NCBI GenBank assembly: GCA_023663725.1
Contig: JAMPGX010000016.1
Coordinates: forward strand, 1 to 64,000
Source of the DNA: a bacterium
Lineage (GTDB): Bacteria > Bacillota > Clostridia > Lachnospirales > Lachnospiraceae
Direction: 5' to 3'
Length of the DNA stretch: 64,000 bases
The translations under genes were made by a program, and so were the position numbers. The notes below the pieces were generated by a model. It was given only the letters and a program-made list of their open reading frames with translations. It was not told the origin of the DNA and did not search any database. Positions within the stretch are counted from its first letter, which is position 1. The number at the start of each line of letters is the position of its first letter. Below, piece by piece: positions 26,665 to 36,257 of this stretch.

Positions 26665-27432
26665 ATGATCTTAGTGGTCGATGTGGGCAATACCAATATA
26701 ACCTGTGGAGTGTACGAGGAGCGGGAGATGAAAGCCACCTTTCGGATGACGACCAAGACTCCCCGTACCTCCGATGAGTACGGTGTGATGATGAATCAAC
26801 TGCTGGCGGCCAGAGGCATCAAGGCGCAGTCTATCGAGGGCGCGGCGGTGGCCAGCGTGGTCCCAGACGTCATGCATTCTCTGATGGGCGGCATCACCCG
26901 CTATGTGAGCCGACGGGTGCTGACGGTGGGGCCGGGGACGAAGACGGGCATCAAGATCACCACGGAGGACCCCAGAGCCATCGGCGCGGACCGAATCGTG
27001 GATGCAGTGGCGGCATATGAAAAATACGGCGGACCGGTGCTGGTCATTGACTTTAATACGGCTACCACTTATGACTATGTGACGCAGCAGGGGCATTTTG
27101 CGGCTGGCATTACCGCTCCGGGCATTCGGATCAGCTCGGAGGCCCTGTGGAGGGAGACGGCTAAGCTTCCCAATATCGAGATCAAAAAGCCCAAGACCAT
27201 CTTAGCGCAGGAGACGATCAGCAGCATGCAGGCGGGACTGGTGTACGGGCAGATCGGTCAGACCGAATATATCATCGGCAAGGTGAAGGAAGAGACAGGC
27301 ATCGCGGATATGAAGGTGGTCGCAACTGGCGGACTGGGGAGGCTGATTGCCCAGGAGACAGACGCCATCGATTTTTATGATCCGTATCTGACACTGGACG
27401 GCCTGCGAATTATATATGACAAAAACAGATAG
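26665..27432 (+). CDS. coaX: Type III pantothenate kinase
   Basis: CoaX phosphorylates pantothenate, the first step of coenzyme A synthesis; the type III enzyme is not feedback-inhibited by CoA. The 255-residue protein has the ASKHA-fold signature [14 protein letters not shown] at the N-terminus, [11 protein letters not shown] (residues ~108-118), [11 protein letters not shown] near 131 (most relatives have DFGTATT), and [25 protein letters not shown] near the C-terminus is the second phosphate motif. It follows the small DUF6145-like gene by 11 bp and precedes dusB by 16 bp. Confidence 0.95.
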   Translation: MILVVDVGNTNITCGVYEEREMKATFRMTTKTPRTSDEYGVMMNQLLAARGIKAQSIEGAAVASVVPDVMHSLMGGITRYVSRRVLTVGPGTKTGIKITTEDPRAIGADRIVDAVAAYEKYGGPVLVIDFNTATTYDYVTQQGHFAAGITAPGIRISSEALWRETAKLPNIEIKKPKTILAQETISSMQAGLVYGQIGQTEYIIGKVKEETGIADMKVVATGGLGRLIAQETDAIDFYDPYLTLDGLRIIYDKNR

Positions 27433-27448
27433 TTGAGGTTTGATATAA

Positions 27449-28432
27449 ATGGGCGCGTTGCGGATAGGAAATGTGACTTTGAAGAACAATGTAATATTGG
27501 CTCCCATGGCAGGTGTGACAGACCTGCCATTTCGTATCTTGTGCAGGGAGCAGGGAGCGGGGCTGATCTGCATGGAGATGGTCAGCGCCAAGGCAATCTA
27601 TTATCAGAACAAAAATACGGAGCAGCTGCTTCGCATCCATTCGGCGGAAATGCCGGTGTCTCTGCAGCTCTTTGGCTCAGACCCGGACATCATCAGCGAG
27701 ATGGCCAGGCGTATCGAGGAGAGGCCCTTTGCCGTGCTGGATCTGAATATGGGCTGTCCTGTTCCCAAGGTGGTAAACAATGGCGAGGGTTCGGCGCTGA
27801 TGAAGAATCCGAAGCTGGTGGCAGAAATTCTGGATAAGCTGGTGAAGGCGATCCGCAAGCCGGTGACGGTCAAGATACGCAAAGGGTTTGACGAGGAGCA
27901 TGTGAATGCGGTGGAGATCGCGCGGATAGCCGAGGCCTGCGGCGTGGCGGCGGTGGCGGTCCATGGCCGCACGCGGCAGCAGTATTACAGCGGTCGCGCG
28001 GACTGGGATGTGATCGCCGCGGTGAAGGACGCGGTGAATATTCCTGTGATTGGCAACGGGGATATCACAGACCCGCTGTCAGCGGAGGCCATGCTCCGGC
28101 ACACGGGCTGCGACGGTGTCATGATCGGTCGGGCTGCTCAGGGGAATCCCTGGATTTTTCGGGAGGTGACAGAGTATCTGGAGACAGGTACTATCCCGCC
28201 AAGGCCGTCACCGGAGGAGGTGAGGGAGCTGGTGCGGCGTCACGCGGGGCTGCAGCTGGAATACAAGGGCGAGTACACGGCGGTGCGGGAGATGCGCAAG
28301 CACCTGGCCTGGTACACGGCGGGATATCCCTGTTCCGCCCGTTTTCGCCGGAGGATCAATGCTCTGGAGACGATGGATGAGCTGCTGGCAGCCGTTGAGG
28401 AGATATTTGCCGGCGATGGGCAGACTGGGTGA
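27449..28432 (+). CDS. dusB: tRNA-dihydrouridine synthase (DusB type)
   Basis: This FMN enzyme reduces uridines in the tRNA D-loop. The 327-residue protein is a TIM barrel with the N-terminal LAPMAGVTDLPFRILC, the active-site loop LNMGCPVPKVVNNGEGSAL with catalytic Cys (about residue 104), RKGFDEEHVNAVEIA, VHGRTRQQYYSGRADW and the FMN-binding IGNGDI and GVMIGRAAQGNPW. The C-terminal helical part contacts tRNA. It is the last recognisable enzyme of the argF-birA-coaX-dusB run. GAGG precedes the ATG. Confidence 0.95.
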   Translation: MGALRIGNVTLKNNVILAPMAGVTDLPFRILCREQGAGLICMEMVSAKAIYYQNKNTEQLLRIHSAEMPVSLQLFGSDPDIISEMARRIEERPFAVLDLNMGCPVPKVVNNGEGSALMKNPKLVAEILDKLVKAIRKPVTVKIRKGFDEEHVNAVEIARIAEACGVAAVAVHGRTRQQYYSGRADWDVIAAVKDAVNIPVIGNGDITDPLSAEAMLRHTGCDGVMIGRAAQGNPWIFREVTEYLETGTIPPRPSPEEVRELVRRHAGLQLEYKGEYTAVREMRKHLAWYTAGYPCSARFRRRINALETMDELLAAVEEIFAGDGQTG

Positions 28433-28515
28433 ACGGAGAGAAGAGCCGCATAATTTTACGGATAACCACATAGATTAGTGATTGAAAATGGCGTATTGAC
28501 AGATGTGGGAGCAAT

Positions 28516-29385
28516 ATGGAGCATGTGGTATATCTGATGATGAAAAAGGGAGGCAGGGGAAGGCGGGAGCCGGTGGCGGTGGAGCAGCTTCAGCTGGAGC
28601 AGACAACGCTGAGCAGGGTGACGCTGCTGGAGCCCTATCTGGAGGCATGGCAGCAGCCTTCCCATGTGTGCGGAGTAATATGGGACAAGATCAAGGAGAG
28701 CTACCTGCAAAAACGCGCCGGAGAGCTGGCGGGAGCAGGGGAAGATAGGCGCGTGCCTGGCATGAGGGAGCTGCACCGATATTTTCCTGATTATCAGGTA
28801 TGGGACGGGAGCTTTCGGGGATATCTGCACAGGCGGAAGCTAACGGGAGAGTGGATGCGAGTGTGGCGCGTTCCCGTTTTTGATCAATATGGGAGCGGAT
28901 GTCTACAGACATTGATGAAGAATGTAGAGGGCTGGCAGAAATTGTCTCAGATTGTGATACTGGGGTTCTCACCGGACATTCTGGACTGTATGCCCAGGCT
29001 TGCGCGACGGGCCAGAGAGATCCATTTTTACCTGGATTATGAACCACGGGACATGGAGGAGCTTCAGGAGAAGGTTGACGACGAATACGGGTTCGTGACT
29101 CAGTGGCGGATTCTGGAGGACAGGGCGGCGGATGATGGGCAGCAGGAGCATTCGGATAGAAAAGTGGCGGCTTACCCGGGACTTGGCCGCTATCTGCATC
29201 GCTATGAGGTACCCTGCCTGGTAATTGATTTTACAGATACCGCGGGTATTCCGATGACGGGTCTTAAGCCAGGCAGCATGTGGTGGGATATGGGAGCGAT
29301 GGAGGAGAAACGACATCTGTTGGAGGACCGTCCGCTGGGCGTGCAGTATGTCTCTCTGAAAACTCTGTGGAGGGACATGAAGTAG
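28516..29385 (+). CDS. Conserved hypothetical protein
   Basis: I do not recognise this 289-residue protein (begins MEHVVYLMMKKGGRGRREPVA). It is soluble, with no signal peptide. The central part, residues ~140-200, reads like alpha/beta sequence (SQIVILGFSPDILDCMPRLARRAREIHFYL), and the C-terminal third contains CLVIDFTDTAGIPMTGLKPGSMWWDMG. The start follows GGGAGCA. It lies 83 bp after dusB in the same direction and before the greA promoter, so it may end that operon. Confidence 0.6.
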   Translation: MEHVVYLMMKKGGRGRREPVAVEQLQLEQTTLSRVTLLEPYLEAWQQPSHVCGVIWDKIKESYLQKRAGELAGAGEDRRVPGMRELHRYFPDYQVWDGSFRGYLHRRKLTGEWMRVWRVPVFDQYGSGCLQTLMKNVEGWQKLSQIVILGFSPDILDCMPRLARRAREIHFYLDYEPRDMEELQEKVDDEYGFVTQWRILEDRAADDGQQEHSDRKVAAYPGLGRYLHRYEVPCLVIDFTDTAGIPMTGLKPGSMWWDMGAMEEKRHLLEDRPLGVQYVSLKTLWRDMK

Positions 29386-29454
29386 GGGAAGCGCTGACAG
29401 GTAGTCCGTCCTCTCCTGTGCCGGATGAGGTGCGCGGATTACCGCAAGTAACAC

Positions 29455-29483
29455 TTGACACCATCAGGAAAATTCAGTATAAT
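29455..29483 (+). promoter_or_regulatory. Consensus sigma-A promoter for greA
   Basis: TTGACA (29455-29460), a 17-bp spacer and TATAAT (29478-29483): both boxes match consensus exactly. Confidence 0.85.
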
Positions 29484-29558
29484 ACGGTGTATTGTCTGGG
29501 AAAATTGGGTGTTTACGATAAATACTATAAATAGGAAAAGAAGGAAGGGTATCGCAAA

Positions 29559-30041
29559 ATGCAGGAAAAGAAAAATATTTTGACCTACGAAGGCCTCAAA
29601 AGGTACGAGGAAGAGCTCCACGAGCTGAAGGTGGTGAAGCGTCAGGAGGTGGCGCAGAAGATCAAGGAAGCCAGAGAACAGGGCGATCTGTCGGAGAACG
29701 CCGAGTACGATGCCGCCAAGGACGAGCAGCGGGATATCGAGGCCCGCATCGAGGAATTGGAGAAAATCCTGAAAAACGCGGAGGTTGTGGTTGAGGAAGA
29801 GGTAGATCTGGACAAGATCAGCATCGGCTGCCGCGTCAGACTGTTGGATATTGAATATAGTGAGGAGCTGGAGTACAAGATTGTAGGTTCTACGGAGGCG
29901 AACAGCTTAAAGGGAAAGATTTCTAATGAGAGTCCTGTCGGCAAGGCGTTGCTGGGGAAAAAGATTGGCGACACCGTGGACGTGGAGACTCAGGCGGGTG
30001 TTTTTTCCTATAAGGTACTGGAGATTCAGAGGAGCAACTAA
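29559..30041 (+). CDS. greA: Transcription elongation factor GreA
   Basis: GreA enters the RNA polymerase secondary channel and stimulates cleavage of backtracked RNA. The 160-residue protein has the standard length: an N-terminal coiled coil with the tip motif [20 protein letters not shown] (residues ~41-60) carrying the conserved acidic pair, and a C-terminal FKBP-like domain ([31 protein letters not shown]). AAGGAAGG lies upstream of the ATG. A consensus promoter precedes it; lysS follows 75 bp later and may be cotranscribed. Confidence 0.95.
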   Translation: MQEKKNILTYEGLKRYEEELHELKVVKRQEVAQKIKEAREQGDLSENAEYDAAKDEQRDIEARIEELEKILKNAEVVVEEEVDLDKISIGCRVRLLDIEYSEELEYKIVGSTEANSLKGKISNESPVGKALLGKKIGDTVDVETQAGVFSYKVLEIQRSN

Positions 30042-30116
30042 TACATTGTCAATGGAAGGCGCGAACTGCATGCTGCCGATATGCCAGGGATAAGAGAATC
30101 AGAAGGAGATAAAGAG

Positions 30117-32135
30117 ATGCATTGGTCCGATAGAATAGCAGAAGAGATCATACGGAGAAAGCCCGATAAGGAAGAATATGTCTGCGCCGCGGGCATCAGC
30201 CCGTCCGGTTCAATTCATATTGGTAACTTCCGCGACGTCGCCACCAGCCTCTTCGTCGTCAAGGCGCTTGAGAGAAAGGGCAGGAAGGCGAAGCTTTTGT
30301 TTTCCTGGGACGAATATGACAGGATCAGGAAGATTCCGGTGAATGTCTCCAAGGTTAACGAGGGAATGGAAAAATATATTGGCGTATCATATGTGGATGC
30401 GCCGAACCCTTTTGGTACAAAAGAGAGCTCTTTTGCCGAGTATTTTGAGAAGGAATTTGAGAAATCCATAGACAGATTCGGGATCAAGATGGACTATCGG
30501 TATCAGGGTGAGATGAATAAGTCCGGCAAATATCAGGATTATGTCATCGAAGCCCTGAGAAAGAGAAAGCAAATCTTTGATATACTGGACAGCTTCAGAA
30601 CCCAGGACGCCCAGGAGGGAGAGCGGGACGCTTACTATCCGGTAAGCATCTATTGCCCCAAGTGTATGAAGGATACAACCAGGATCGTCTCGCTGTCAGA
30701 CGACTGCACCAGGGCAAAATACGTGTGCGAGTGCGGACATGAGGGTGAGTTTGATTTCACGAAGGATCACAACTGCAAGCTTGCGTGGAAGGTTGACTGG
30801 CCCATGAGATGGAAGTATGAGCAGGTTGACTTTGAGCCGGGCGGAAAAGATCATGCGAGCCCTGGCGGAAGCTTCGACACGAGCAGAGTGATCGCCAGAG
30901 AGATATTCGACTATGAGGCCCCTGTCTTCCAGGGCTATGAGTTTATTGGCATCAAGGGGACAACGGGGAAGATGTCAGGCTCTACCGGACTCAATCTGAC
31001 CCCAGACACGCTGCTGCGCATCTATCAGCCGGAGGTCATTCTGTGGCTCTATTCCCGCTGCGAGCCCAACAAGGCGTTTGATTTCTGCTTTGACGACGGG
31101 ATATTGAGGCAGTATTTTGAATTTGACAAGCAGTATAACAGCCTGATGGACGGGACGGCTGATGAGCGCACCAGAGAGATCATGGCGAACTGTCTGATGC
31201 CGGGCAGCTCCATACACACGGTTCCGATGTCACATCTGGTACAGTTGGGCTCCGTTGTGGATTTCAACACGGAGATGCTGGAGACTGTGTTTGAAAAGAT
31301 CGGTACGCCATATAAAGAGCCGGAGTTTCGGGAACGGCTTCTCCTGGCAAAATACTGGCTGGAAAACTGCTCGCCGGAGAATGTCAATCAGCTGAGGAAG
31401 GTAAGAAATTGGGATTACTACAATGGTTTCGATCAACAGGCCAGAGACAGTATCGCGATGTTGTACAGCTACCTGGCTTCCAGCGAGTACACGCTGAGCG
31501 AGTTGAACACCGAGCTGTATGAGATCACCAAGAGGATCTATGGATACGACTGTGAGAATCTCAAGGCGGTACAGGGAACATTCTTTAAGAATGTCTATAT
31601 GCTCCTGTTAAATAAGGAAAAGGGGCCGAGGCTGTATCTGTTCCTGTACGCGATCAACAAGGAAGACTTCCTGGCGCTGCTGGACTTCTCCACCCCGATG
31701 ACGGAGGAAGAGGCACGGGAGCTGGAGCGGGAAAGGAATCCGGAGAGCGCGGCGGACGAGGCCGAGTGCGCCGAGTACGGCGAGCCGGATGAGGTTCTTC
31801 CTCTAAGGGAGCCCATCGAGCTTGAAGATTTTAACAGATGCGATTTCCGAGTGTGCAGGGTGCTCAAGTGTACGGAGATCAGAAAAGCTCAGAATAACTA
31901 CAAGCTTGTGCTCTTTGACGGAGTCGGAGAGCGTGTCATCGTATCGAGCCTGAAAAAATACTACAAGCCGGAGGAGCTGGTTGGCCGCAAGATCATTGTC
32001 ATCGCCAATCTGAAGCCGAAGAGACTGACAGGGGTCACCAGTGAGGGAATGCTCATAGCCGCCACAAACAATGCGTGCGGCTGTCAGGTCATCTTTGTCG
32101 ACGACAGTGTTCCAGAGGGGACCAGGCTTGGCTGA
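30117..32135 (+). CDS. lysS: Class I lysyl-tRNA synthetase with C-terminal tRNA-binding domain
   Basis: This 672-residue enzyme charges tRNA-Lys. It is of the class I type, with Rossmann motifs SPSGSIHIGN (HIGH-like, residues ~26-35) and KMSGS (KMSKS-like, near 285). It also has a zinc-type region (CPKCMKDT and CECGHEG). Class I LysRS is usual in archaea, spirochaetes and alphaproteobacteria and scattered in Clostridia; most bacteria use the unrelated class II enzyme. From about residue 565 an EMAPII/Trbp111-like OB fold is attached (DFNRCDFRVCRVLKCTEI, GRKIIVIANLKPKRLTGV, SEGMLIAA), as found at the end of bacterial MetRS. The start follows AGAAGGAG. A terminator follows. Confidence 0.93.
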   Translation: MHWSDRIAEEIIRRKPDKEEYVCAAGISPSGSIHIGNFRDVATSLFVVKALERKGRKAKLLFSWDEYDRIRKIPVNVSKVNEGMEKYIGVSYVDAPNPFGTKESSFAEYFEKEFEKSIDRFGIKMDYRYQGEMNKSGKYQDYVIEALRKRKQIFDILDSFRTQDAQEGERDAYYPVSIYCPKCMKDTTRIVSLSDDCTRAKYVCECGHEGEFDFTKDHNCKLAWKVDWPMRWKYEQVDFEPGGKDHASPGGSFDTSRVIAREIFDYEAPVFQGYEFIGIKGTTGKMSGSTGLNLTPDTLLRIYQPEVILWLYSRCEPNKAFDFCFDDGILRQYFEFDKQYNSLMDGTADERTREIMANCLMPGSSIHTVPMSHLVQLGSVVDFNTEMLETVFEKIGTPYKEPEFRERLLLAKYWLENCSPENVNQLRKVRNWDYYNGFDQQARDSIAMLYSYLASSEYTLSELNTELYEITKRIYGYDCENLKAVQGTFFKNVYMLLLNKEKGPRLYLFLYAINKEDFLALLDFSTPMTEEEARELERERNPESAADEAECAEYGEPDEVLPLREPIELEDFNRCDFRVCRVLKCTEIRKAQNNYKLVLFDGVGERVIVSSLKKYYKPEELVGRKIIVIANLKPKRLTGVTSEGMLIAATNNACGCQVIFVDDSVPEGTRLG

Positions 32136-32147
32136 TGTTTAGGGCAG

Positions 32148-32181
32148 GGTCCGAAAGTGGAGAGCTTTCGGACCTGTTTTT
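32148..32181 (+). terminator. Intrinsic terminator after lysS
   Basis: GGTCCGAAAG (32148-32157) pairs with CTTTCGGACC (32165-32174), followed by TGTTTTT. Confidence 0.85.
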
Positions 32182-32206
32182 ATCTGCCAAATGATAAAAG
32201 TAAGAT

Positions 32207-32235
32207 TTGACGATCCCTGTGAATGATGTTATGAT
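32207..32235 (+). promoter_or_regulatory. Sigma-A promoter for fapA
   Basis: TTGACG (32207-32212), a 17-bp spacer and TATGAT (32230-32235), 61 bp before the start codon. Confidence 0.7.
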
Positions 32236-32295
32236 AAAATCAGAAGTAGCAGGGAATATGGGCATGTTAGAAGCGGAAGGGACTAATGGGAAGCT

Positions 32296-34158
32296 ATGGC
32301 CGGTGAGACATTTTTCCAGGAAAGTAAAACAATGATTGATGAGTTGCTTCACTCGGTCAATGAGCTGCTTGAAATGGCTGGCGGTGGGATGGTGACTCAG
32401 GAAGAAAAGCCCGAGGAGACGAAAAAGCCGGCCGTCGAATTCGATATGACAGAGCTGGAGGCCATGGGCCTGTACGACGCGCAGCTGCAGGAGGTGGAGT
32501 TGGGCCTCAGGCAGAATCTGCCGGTGCAGCTCTATGCACAGAGCTGCTACAACTGGATGCAGATGAAAGAGATCCGTCTGGGGCTGCAGGCTCAGGTAGA
32601 CGTGAAGTGGTACACGAATCCCCTGTACAATGCGGAGCAGATGCACCAGATTCGTCTGGGACTGGAATATGGCCTGAATGTGTCGGGCTATGCCCGATTG
32701 ATTTATACGGTGTCTGATATGTATAAAAAGCGCCATGCCCTGATGGAGGAGAAATACAGAGGAGGCGGAGAAGGGCAGGAGCGGTATATTCTGGATGAAT
32801 TTACCCGTATTCAGCTTCATTTGAGCGCGGACCTGATGGAAGCGTGGATTCTGTTGCCCGCGGATGAGAAGCGCTCATATACCATAGCGGAGCTGAGACG
32901 CCTGCTCAAAAAATACGAGGTGCGTCATGGCATCCAGGCGGATGGACTGCAAGAGGCCACTATACAGAGCGCGAAGGGCAAAGAGATTCTGATTGCTCAG
33001 GGGACACCGGCAATGCCGGGCAGGGACGGCTATTACGAGCTGTTCTTCAACAGGGAGCTTCCAGACGGTCCGGAGGTTTTGGCGGATGGCAGCGTGGATT
33101 ACACCCATGTGATTGTGGCGGATATTGTTCAGCCCGGCCAGAAACTGGCGCAATATCGCCCCGCCAGTAAGGGAAAGTCTGGCATGACGGTGACGTGCCT
33201 GGCAGTTGACGGCCCCATGGGTCGGGAATTGCCGCCTCTGACAGGCGGAGGCATCGTGTCTGATCATGAGCGACGCATATATACGGCGGCCATTAAAGGC
33301 TACGCGGTTTATGACGCGGAGAGCAATAAGCTGAACGTCATGCAGACATATGTGGTCAACGGGGATGTGAACAGTTACAGTGGCAGCGTGGTTTACGACG
33401 GAACCATACATATCACCGGCTCGGTGAGCGGCAGGGCAATGCTCAAGGCTACAGGCGATGTCATTGTGGATGGATTTGTCAGCGGAGGCATGATTGAAGC
33501 GGGCCGTAACGTGATTCTGAGAAGCGGCGTCAATGCGGCAGACCAGGGCAGTATACAGGCAGGCGGCCAGATTATGGGCAAATTCTTCGAACATGTGAAG
33601 CTGATTGCCGGAGGCAATATTGAGGGGAATTATTTTCTGGACTGCAACGTATATTCAGAGGGGAAGGTGCTCGCCAAGGGCGGCAAGAGCCGCATTATGG
33701 GGGGCGAAACGGTTGCCAGCGCAGGCGTGGAAGCCGGAATCATCGGCAATTATGGCAGCGTCAAGACGGTGGTCACGGTGGCCAATCTGTATGATCTGAC
33801 AGAGCAGCTGGAGGGGATTAAGGAACAACAGGCCAGGGTAAGCTCGGAGAGAGAGAGACTTGAGGAAGGCAGAGATAAGCTTCAGAAGCTTGCGGAGAAT
33901 GGGGAAGCCTATGATAACAGGATCTATCAGAGAATCCTGCAGGCTCTTGCAACCAAACAGAATGAGTGGGATGCTCTGGAACAGAGGAAGGAGCATCTAA
34001 AGACAGTCAAGAGGGACGCTATGCAGGCGTGCGTGAAGGCGCTCAAGGAGCTGCGGCCTGGAACGGTGATCGTGATAAACGGCCTTACCAAAGTCATCGT
34101 GGATACCAGACCGGGTATTACGCTGAACGAACAGACTTTGTTGGAAAAGGATGTATGA
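32296..34158 (+). CDS. fapA: FapA family protein (DUF342), beta-helical polymer-like protein
   Basis: The 620-residue protein has a divergent N-terminal ~200 residues with repeats of the form MKEIRLGLQAQVDVKWY, MHQIRLGLEYGLNVSGY and LQEVELGLRQNLPVQLY. The FapA/DUF342 region follows: YELFFNR, VVNGDVNSYSGSVVYDGTIHI, and a right-handed beta-helix-like stretch of GD/GG-rich turns (residues ~350-480). A coiled coil (~510-580) and VIVINGLTK close the protein. DUF342 proteins are widespread near flagellar and chemotaxis genes but their function is poorly known. Here it precedes an HD-GYP regulator and flgM. The ATG follows GGGAAG. Confidence 0.85.
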   Translation: MAGETFFQESKTMIDELLHSVNELLEMAGGGMVTQEEKPEETKKPAVEFDMTELEAMGLYDAQLQEVELGLRQNLPVQLYAQSCYNWMQMKEIRLGLQAQVDVKWYTNPLYNAEQMHQIRLGLEYGLNVSGYARLIYTVSDMYKKRHALMEEKYRGGGEGQERYILDEFTRIQLHLSADLMEAWILLPADEKRSYTIAELRRLLKKYEVRHGIQADGLQEATIQSAKGKEILIAQGTPAMPGRDGYYELFFNRELPDGPEVLADGSVDYTHVIVADIVQPGQKLAQYRPASKGKSGMTVTCLAVDGPMGRELPPLTGGGIVSDHERRIYTAAIKGYAVYDAESNKLNVMQTYVVNGDVNSYSGSVVYDGTIHITGSVSGRAMLKATGDVIVDGFVSGGMIEAGRNVILRSGVNAADQGSIQAGGQIMGKFFEHVKLIAGGNIEGNYFLDCNVYSEGKVLAKGGKSRIMGGETVASAGVEAGIIGNYGSVKTVVTVANLYDLTEQLEGIKEQQARVSSERERLEEGRDKLQKLAENGEAYDNRIYQRILQALATKQNEWDALEQRKEHLKTVKRDAMQACVKALKELRPGTVIVINGLTKVIVDTRPGITLNEQTLLEKDV

Positions 34159-34214
34159 GTGAATATTTGTGGAAGCGACATGCGTAGTTTGTATGGGAGC
34201 GATGAGGTGATTTT

Positions 34215-35285
34215 ATGGTGGAGAGAGGGAGCATTTTAATTGTAGAGAGGGACGGGGAGGAACGGAAAGCGCTCGAAGAGCTGTTGGTGAAAGAATATGA
34301 TATAGTGACGGCCGACGATGGCAAGCAGGCGCTCAGCGAGATGCAGCGGAGGCGGAACGAGCTTGCGGCAGTGATATTGGATTGGGAAACATCCGCGGTC
34401 AGCGCGTTCCAACTGCTTCAGGTGATGCAGGCCAGAGGACTGATGGAGGACATCCAGGTATTTGTCACTACTTCGCAGGTCGACCCTGAGATTGACAAAA
34501 AGGTGTACGCTCTGGAGGTGAAGGCGGTCGTGCGCAAGCCCTATGAGGACATGGCGGTGCGCCGACAGATATTGGACCGTCTGAGAGAAGCGGCGGAGCG
34601 GAGAGTTCTGCGCCAGGAGGTCAAAGAGAACAAGCAGTTGTTGGAGGAGAGTCAAAAGAAGCTGGAGGGCTTTTATGGCAGCCTGTTGGATGCGATTGGG
34701 ACTATAATGGAATACCGTGTTTCCGAGTCAGACCAGCATGTGAGGCGCATTAAGGGATTTGCCCGTATCATGGCGGTGGCCTACCGCAATCAGTTCCCGA
34801 CAAGCGGTCTGAACGAGGAGGAAATCAACCGGATCGTCAGGGGATCGGTAATCCATGATATCGGGAAAATAGCGGTTCCGGACACCATACTGTTGAATCC
34901 TGCAAAGCTTACGGAGGATGAGACGCAGATTCTGAGAAGCCACACGACCAAGGGCGAGGAGATCGTGCGGCTCCTTAAGGATGTGCAGGATGAAGAACAG
35001 CTCAGAGTGTCCTGTGAGATATGTCGTTGGCATCACGAACGCTATGACGGAGGCGGTTATCCGGACGGGCTGGAGGGTGATGAAATTCCAATTTCCGCTC
35101 AGATTGTAGCCATTGTGGATGTGTATGATGAGCTGGTTTCAGAGCGAATCTCCAAAAAGCCCTATGACAAGGCGACGGCGTACAGCATGATCATGAAGGG
35201 CGAGTGCGGAGCATTCGCGCCAAAGCTTTTGCAGTGCTTTGAGTCCTCCAAGAAATTATTGGAATTATATTCCGACAACAATTGA
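34215..35285 (+). CDS. Response regulator with HD-GYP phosphodiesterase-type output domain
   Basis: The 356-residue protein has an N-terminal receiver domain (residues ~5-125; likely phosphoacceptor Asp in VILDWETSA, partner Lys in VVRKPYED), a linker coiled coil, and a C-terminal HD domain. The HD part shows QHVRRIKGFARIMA, VIHDIGKIAVPD and HHERYDGGGYPDGL, matching the HD-GYP subfamily that hydrolyses cyclic di-GMP. It would couple a phosphorelay to c-di-GMP turnover and thus motility. No histidine kinase is adjacent. It starts 57 bp after fapA, and its 3' end precedes the sigma-28-like promoter of flgM. Confidence 0.9.
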   Translation: MVERGSILIVERDGEERKALEELLVKEYDIVTADDGKQALSEMQRRRNELAAVILDWETSAVSAFQLLQVMQARGLMEDIQVFVTTSQVDPEIDKKVYALEVKAVVRKPYEDMAVRRQILDRLREAAERRVLRQEVKENKQLLEESQKKLEGFYGSLLDAIGTIMEYRVSESDQHVRRIKGFARIMAVAYRNQFPTSGLNEEEINRIVRGSVIHDIGKIAVPDTILLNPAKLTEDETQILRSHTTKGEEIVRLLKDVQDEEQLRVSCEICRWHHERYDGGGYPDGLEGDEIPISAQIVAIVDVYDELVSERISKKPYDKATAYSMIMKGECGAFAPKLLQCFESSKKLLELYSDNN

Positions 35286-35357
35286 TGCAATGCCGTATAT
35301 GGGCGGACGCCTGTATGCGGCATTTGTGTCCCGCTGGGATAAATATGCCGAAGCCTC

Positions 35358-35384
35358 TAAAGTATTTTGCCTTTTGTCCGATAA
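35358..35384 (+). promoter_or_regulatory. Sigma-28 (SigD/FliA) type promoter before flgM
   Basis: TAAA (35358-35361), a 15-bp spacer, then TCCGATAA (35377-35384), one base from the canonical GCCGATAA. It would drive the late flagellar operon and be silenced by its first product, FlgM. Confidence 0.8.
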
Positions 35385-35431
35385 CAATAATAACAAGAAT
35401 GATGGAGCATTCTGGAAAGGAGGAGTCGGAT

Positions 35432-35710
35432 ATGAGAATAGAGGCTTACAATCAAGTACAGCAGTTATATCAGGCCAAGCATGTGAATAAGGCTCAGAAG
35501 TCTGCGGCGGTAGCCAAGGCGGACAGGATGCTGCAGATCAGCAGTTTGGGCAAGGACATTCAGACTGCCAAGGCAGCAGTTGCCTCTGCTCCTGATATTC
35601 GTGAGGAGTTAACGGCTCCGATCAAGGCGAGGATACAGGACGGAACCTATGGAGTCAGCAACGAGAGCTTTGCCGAGAAGCTGATGCAGAAGTACACGGA
35701 AATGAGGTAA
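35432..35710 (+). CDS. flgM: Anti-sigma-28 factor FlgM
   Basis: FlgM binds and inhibits the flagellar sigma factor until the hook-basal body is complete, then is exported. The 92-residue protein begins MRIEAYNQVQQLYQA, a common FlgM opening in Clostridia, and has the C-terminal sigma-binding part PDIREELTAPIKARIQDGTYGVSNESFAEKLMQKY. The start at 35432 follows AAAGGAGGAG; the longer frame upstream is not coding. A sigma-28-like promoter lies 48 bp upstream, giving a feedback loop. flgN follows after 6 bp. Confidence 0.92.
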   Translation: MRIEAYNQVQQLYQAKHVNKAQKSAAVAKADRMLQISSLGKDIQTAKAAVASAPDIREELTAPIKARIQDGTYGVSNESFAEKLMQKYTEMR

Positions 35711-35716
35711 TTGCCA

Positions 35717-36235
35717 GTGGCTAGTTTGATGGAGAACCTGATTGCAGTGTTGCAGCGGGAATGCGTGGAATATAACGGGCTACTGGAATTATCGAATCGC
35801 AAGACGCCCATCATCGTTGCGGGCGATCTTGAACAATTACAGCAAATCACGGATGAGGAACAGGAATGGGTGGGCAGGATCGTAAACCTTGAGAAAAAGA
35901 GGACGGAGGTTACTGCCGACATTGCCAATGTGCTTAACAAGGATGTTGCAACGATGAAGCTGAGAGATCTGATACAGATTCTTTCAGCTCGCCCGGCAGA
36001 GCAGAAGCAACTGTCGGATGCCTGCGAGGAGCTGCGGGAGGTTGTCATTCAGGTCAGGACTGTCAATGAGCAGAATCACGAGTTGATTCAGCACAGTCTG
36101 GAACTGGTGGAGTTTGATATGAATCTCCTGCAGTCCATGAGGACTGCACCGCAGACGGCCAATTACAATCGTGAGGCCTATACCGCAGGGGGAACCATGG
36201 GGGTTGCAAGCCATGGATTTGACGCAAAACAATAA
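35717..36235 (+). CDS. flgN: Flagellar export chaperone FlgN
   Basis: FlgN is the cytoplasmic chaperone that delivers FlgK and FlgL to the export gate protein FlhA. The 172-residue protein is mostly helical, with MASLMENLIAVLQRECVEYNGLLELSNRKTPII at its start and the typical EEQEWVGRIVNLEKKR coiled region. I chose the GTG at 35717 because GAGG lies 9 bases upstream; a TTG two codons earlier and an ATG four codons later are alternatives. It directly precedes the two flgK genes whose products it should carry. Confidence 0.88.
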   Translation: MASLMENLIAVLQRECVEYNGLLELSNRKTPIIVAGDLEQLQQITDEEQEWVGRIVNLEKKRTEVTADIANVLNKDVATMKLRDLIQILSARPAEQKQLSDACEELREVVIQVRTVNEQNHELIQHSLELVEFDMNLLQSMRTAPQTANYNREAYTAGGTMGVASHGFDAKQ

Positions 36236-36257
36236 GCATACACAGAGGTGATGTCAT

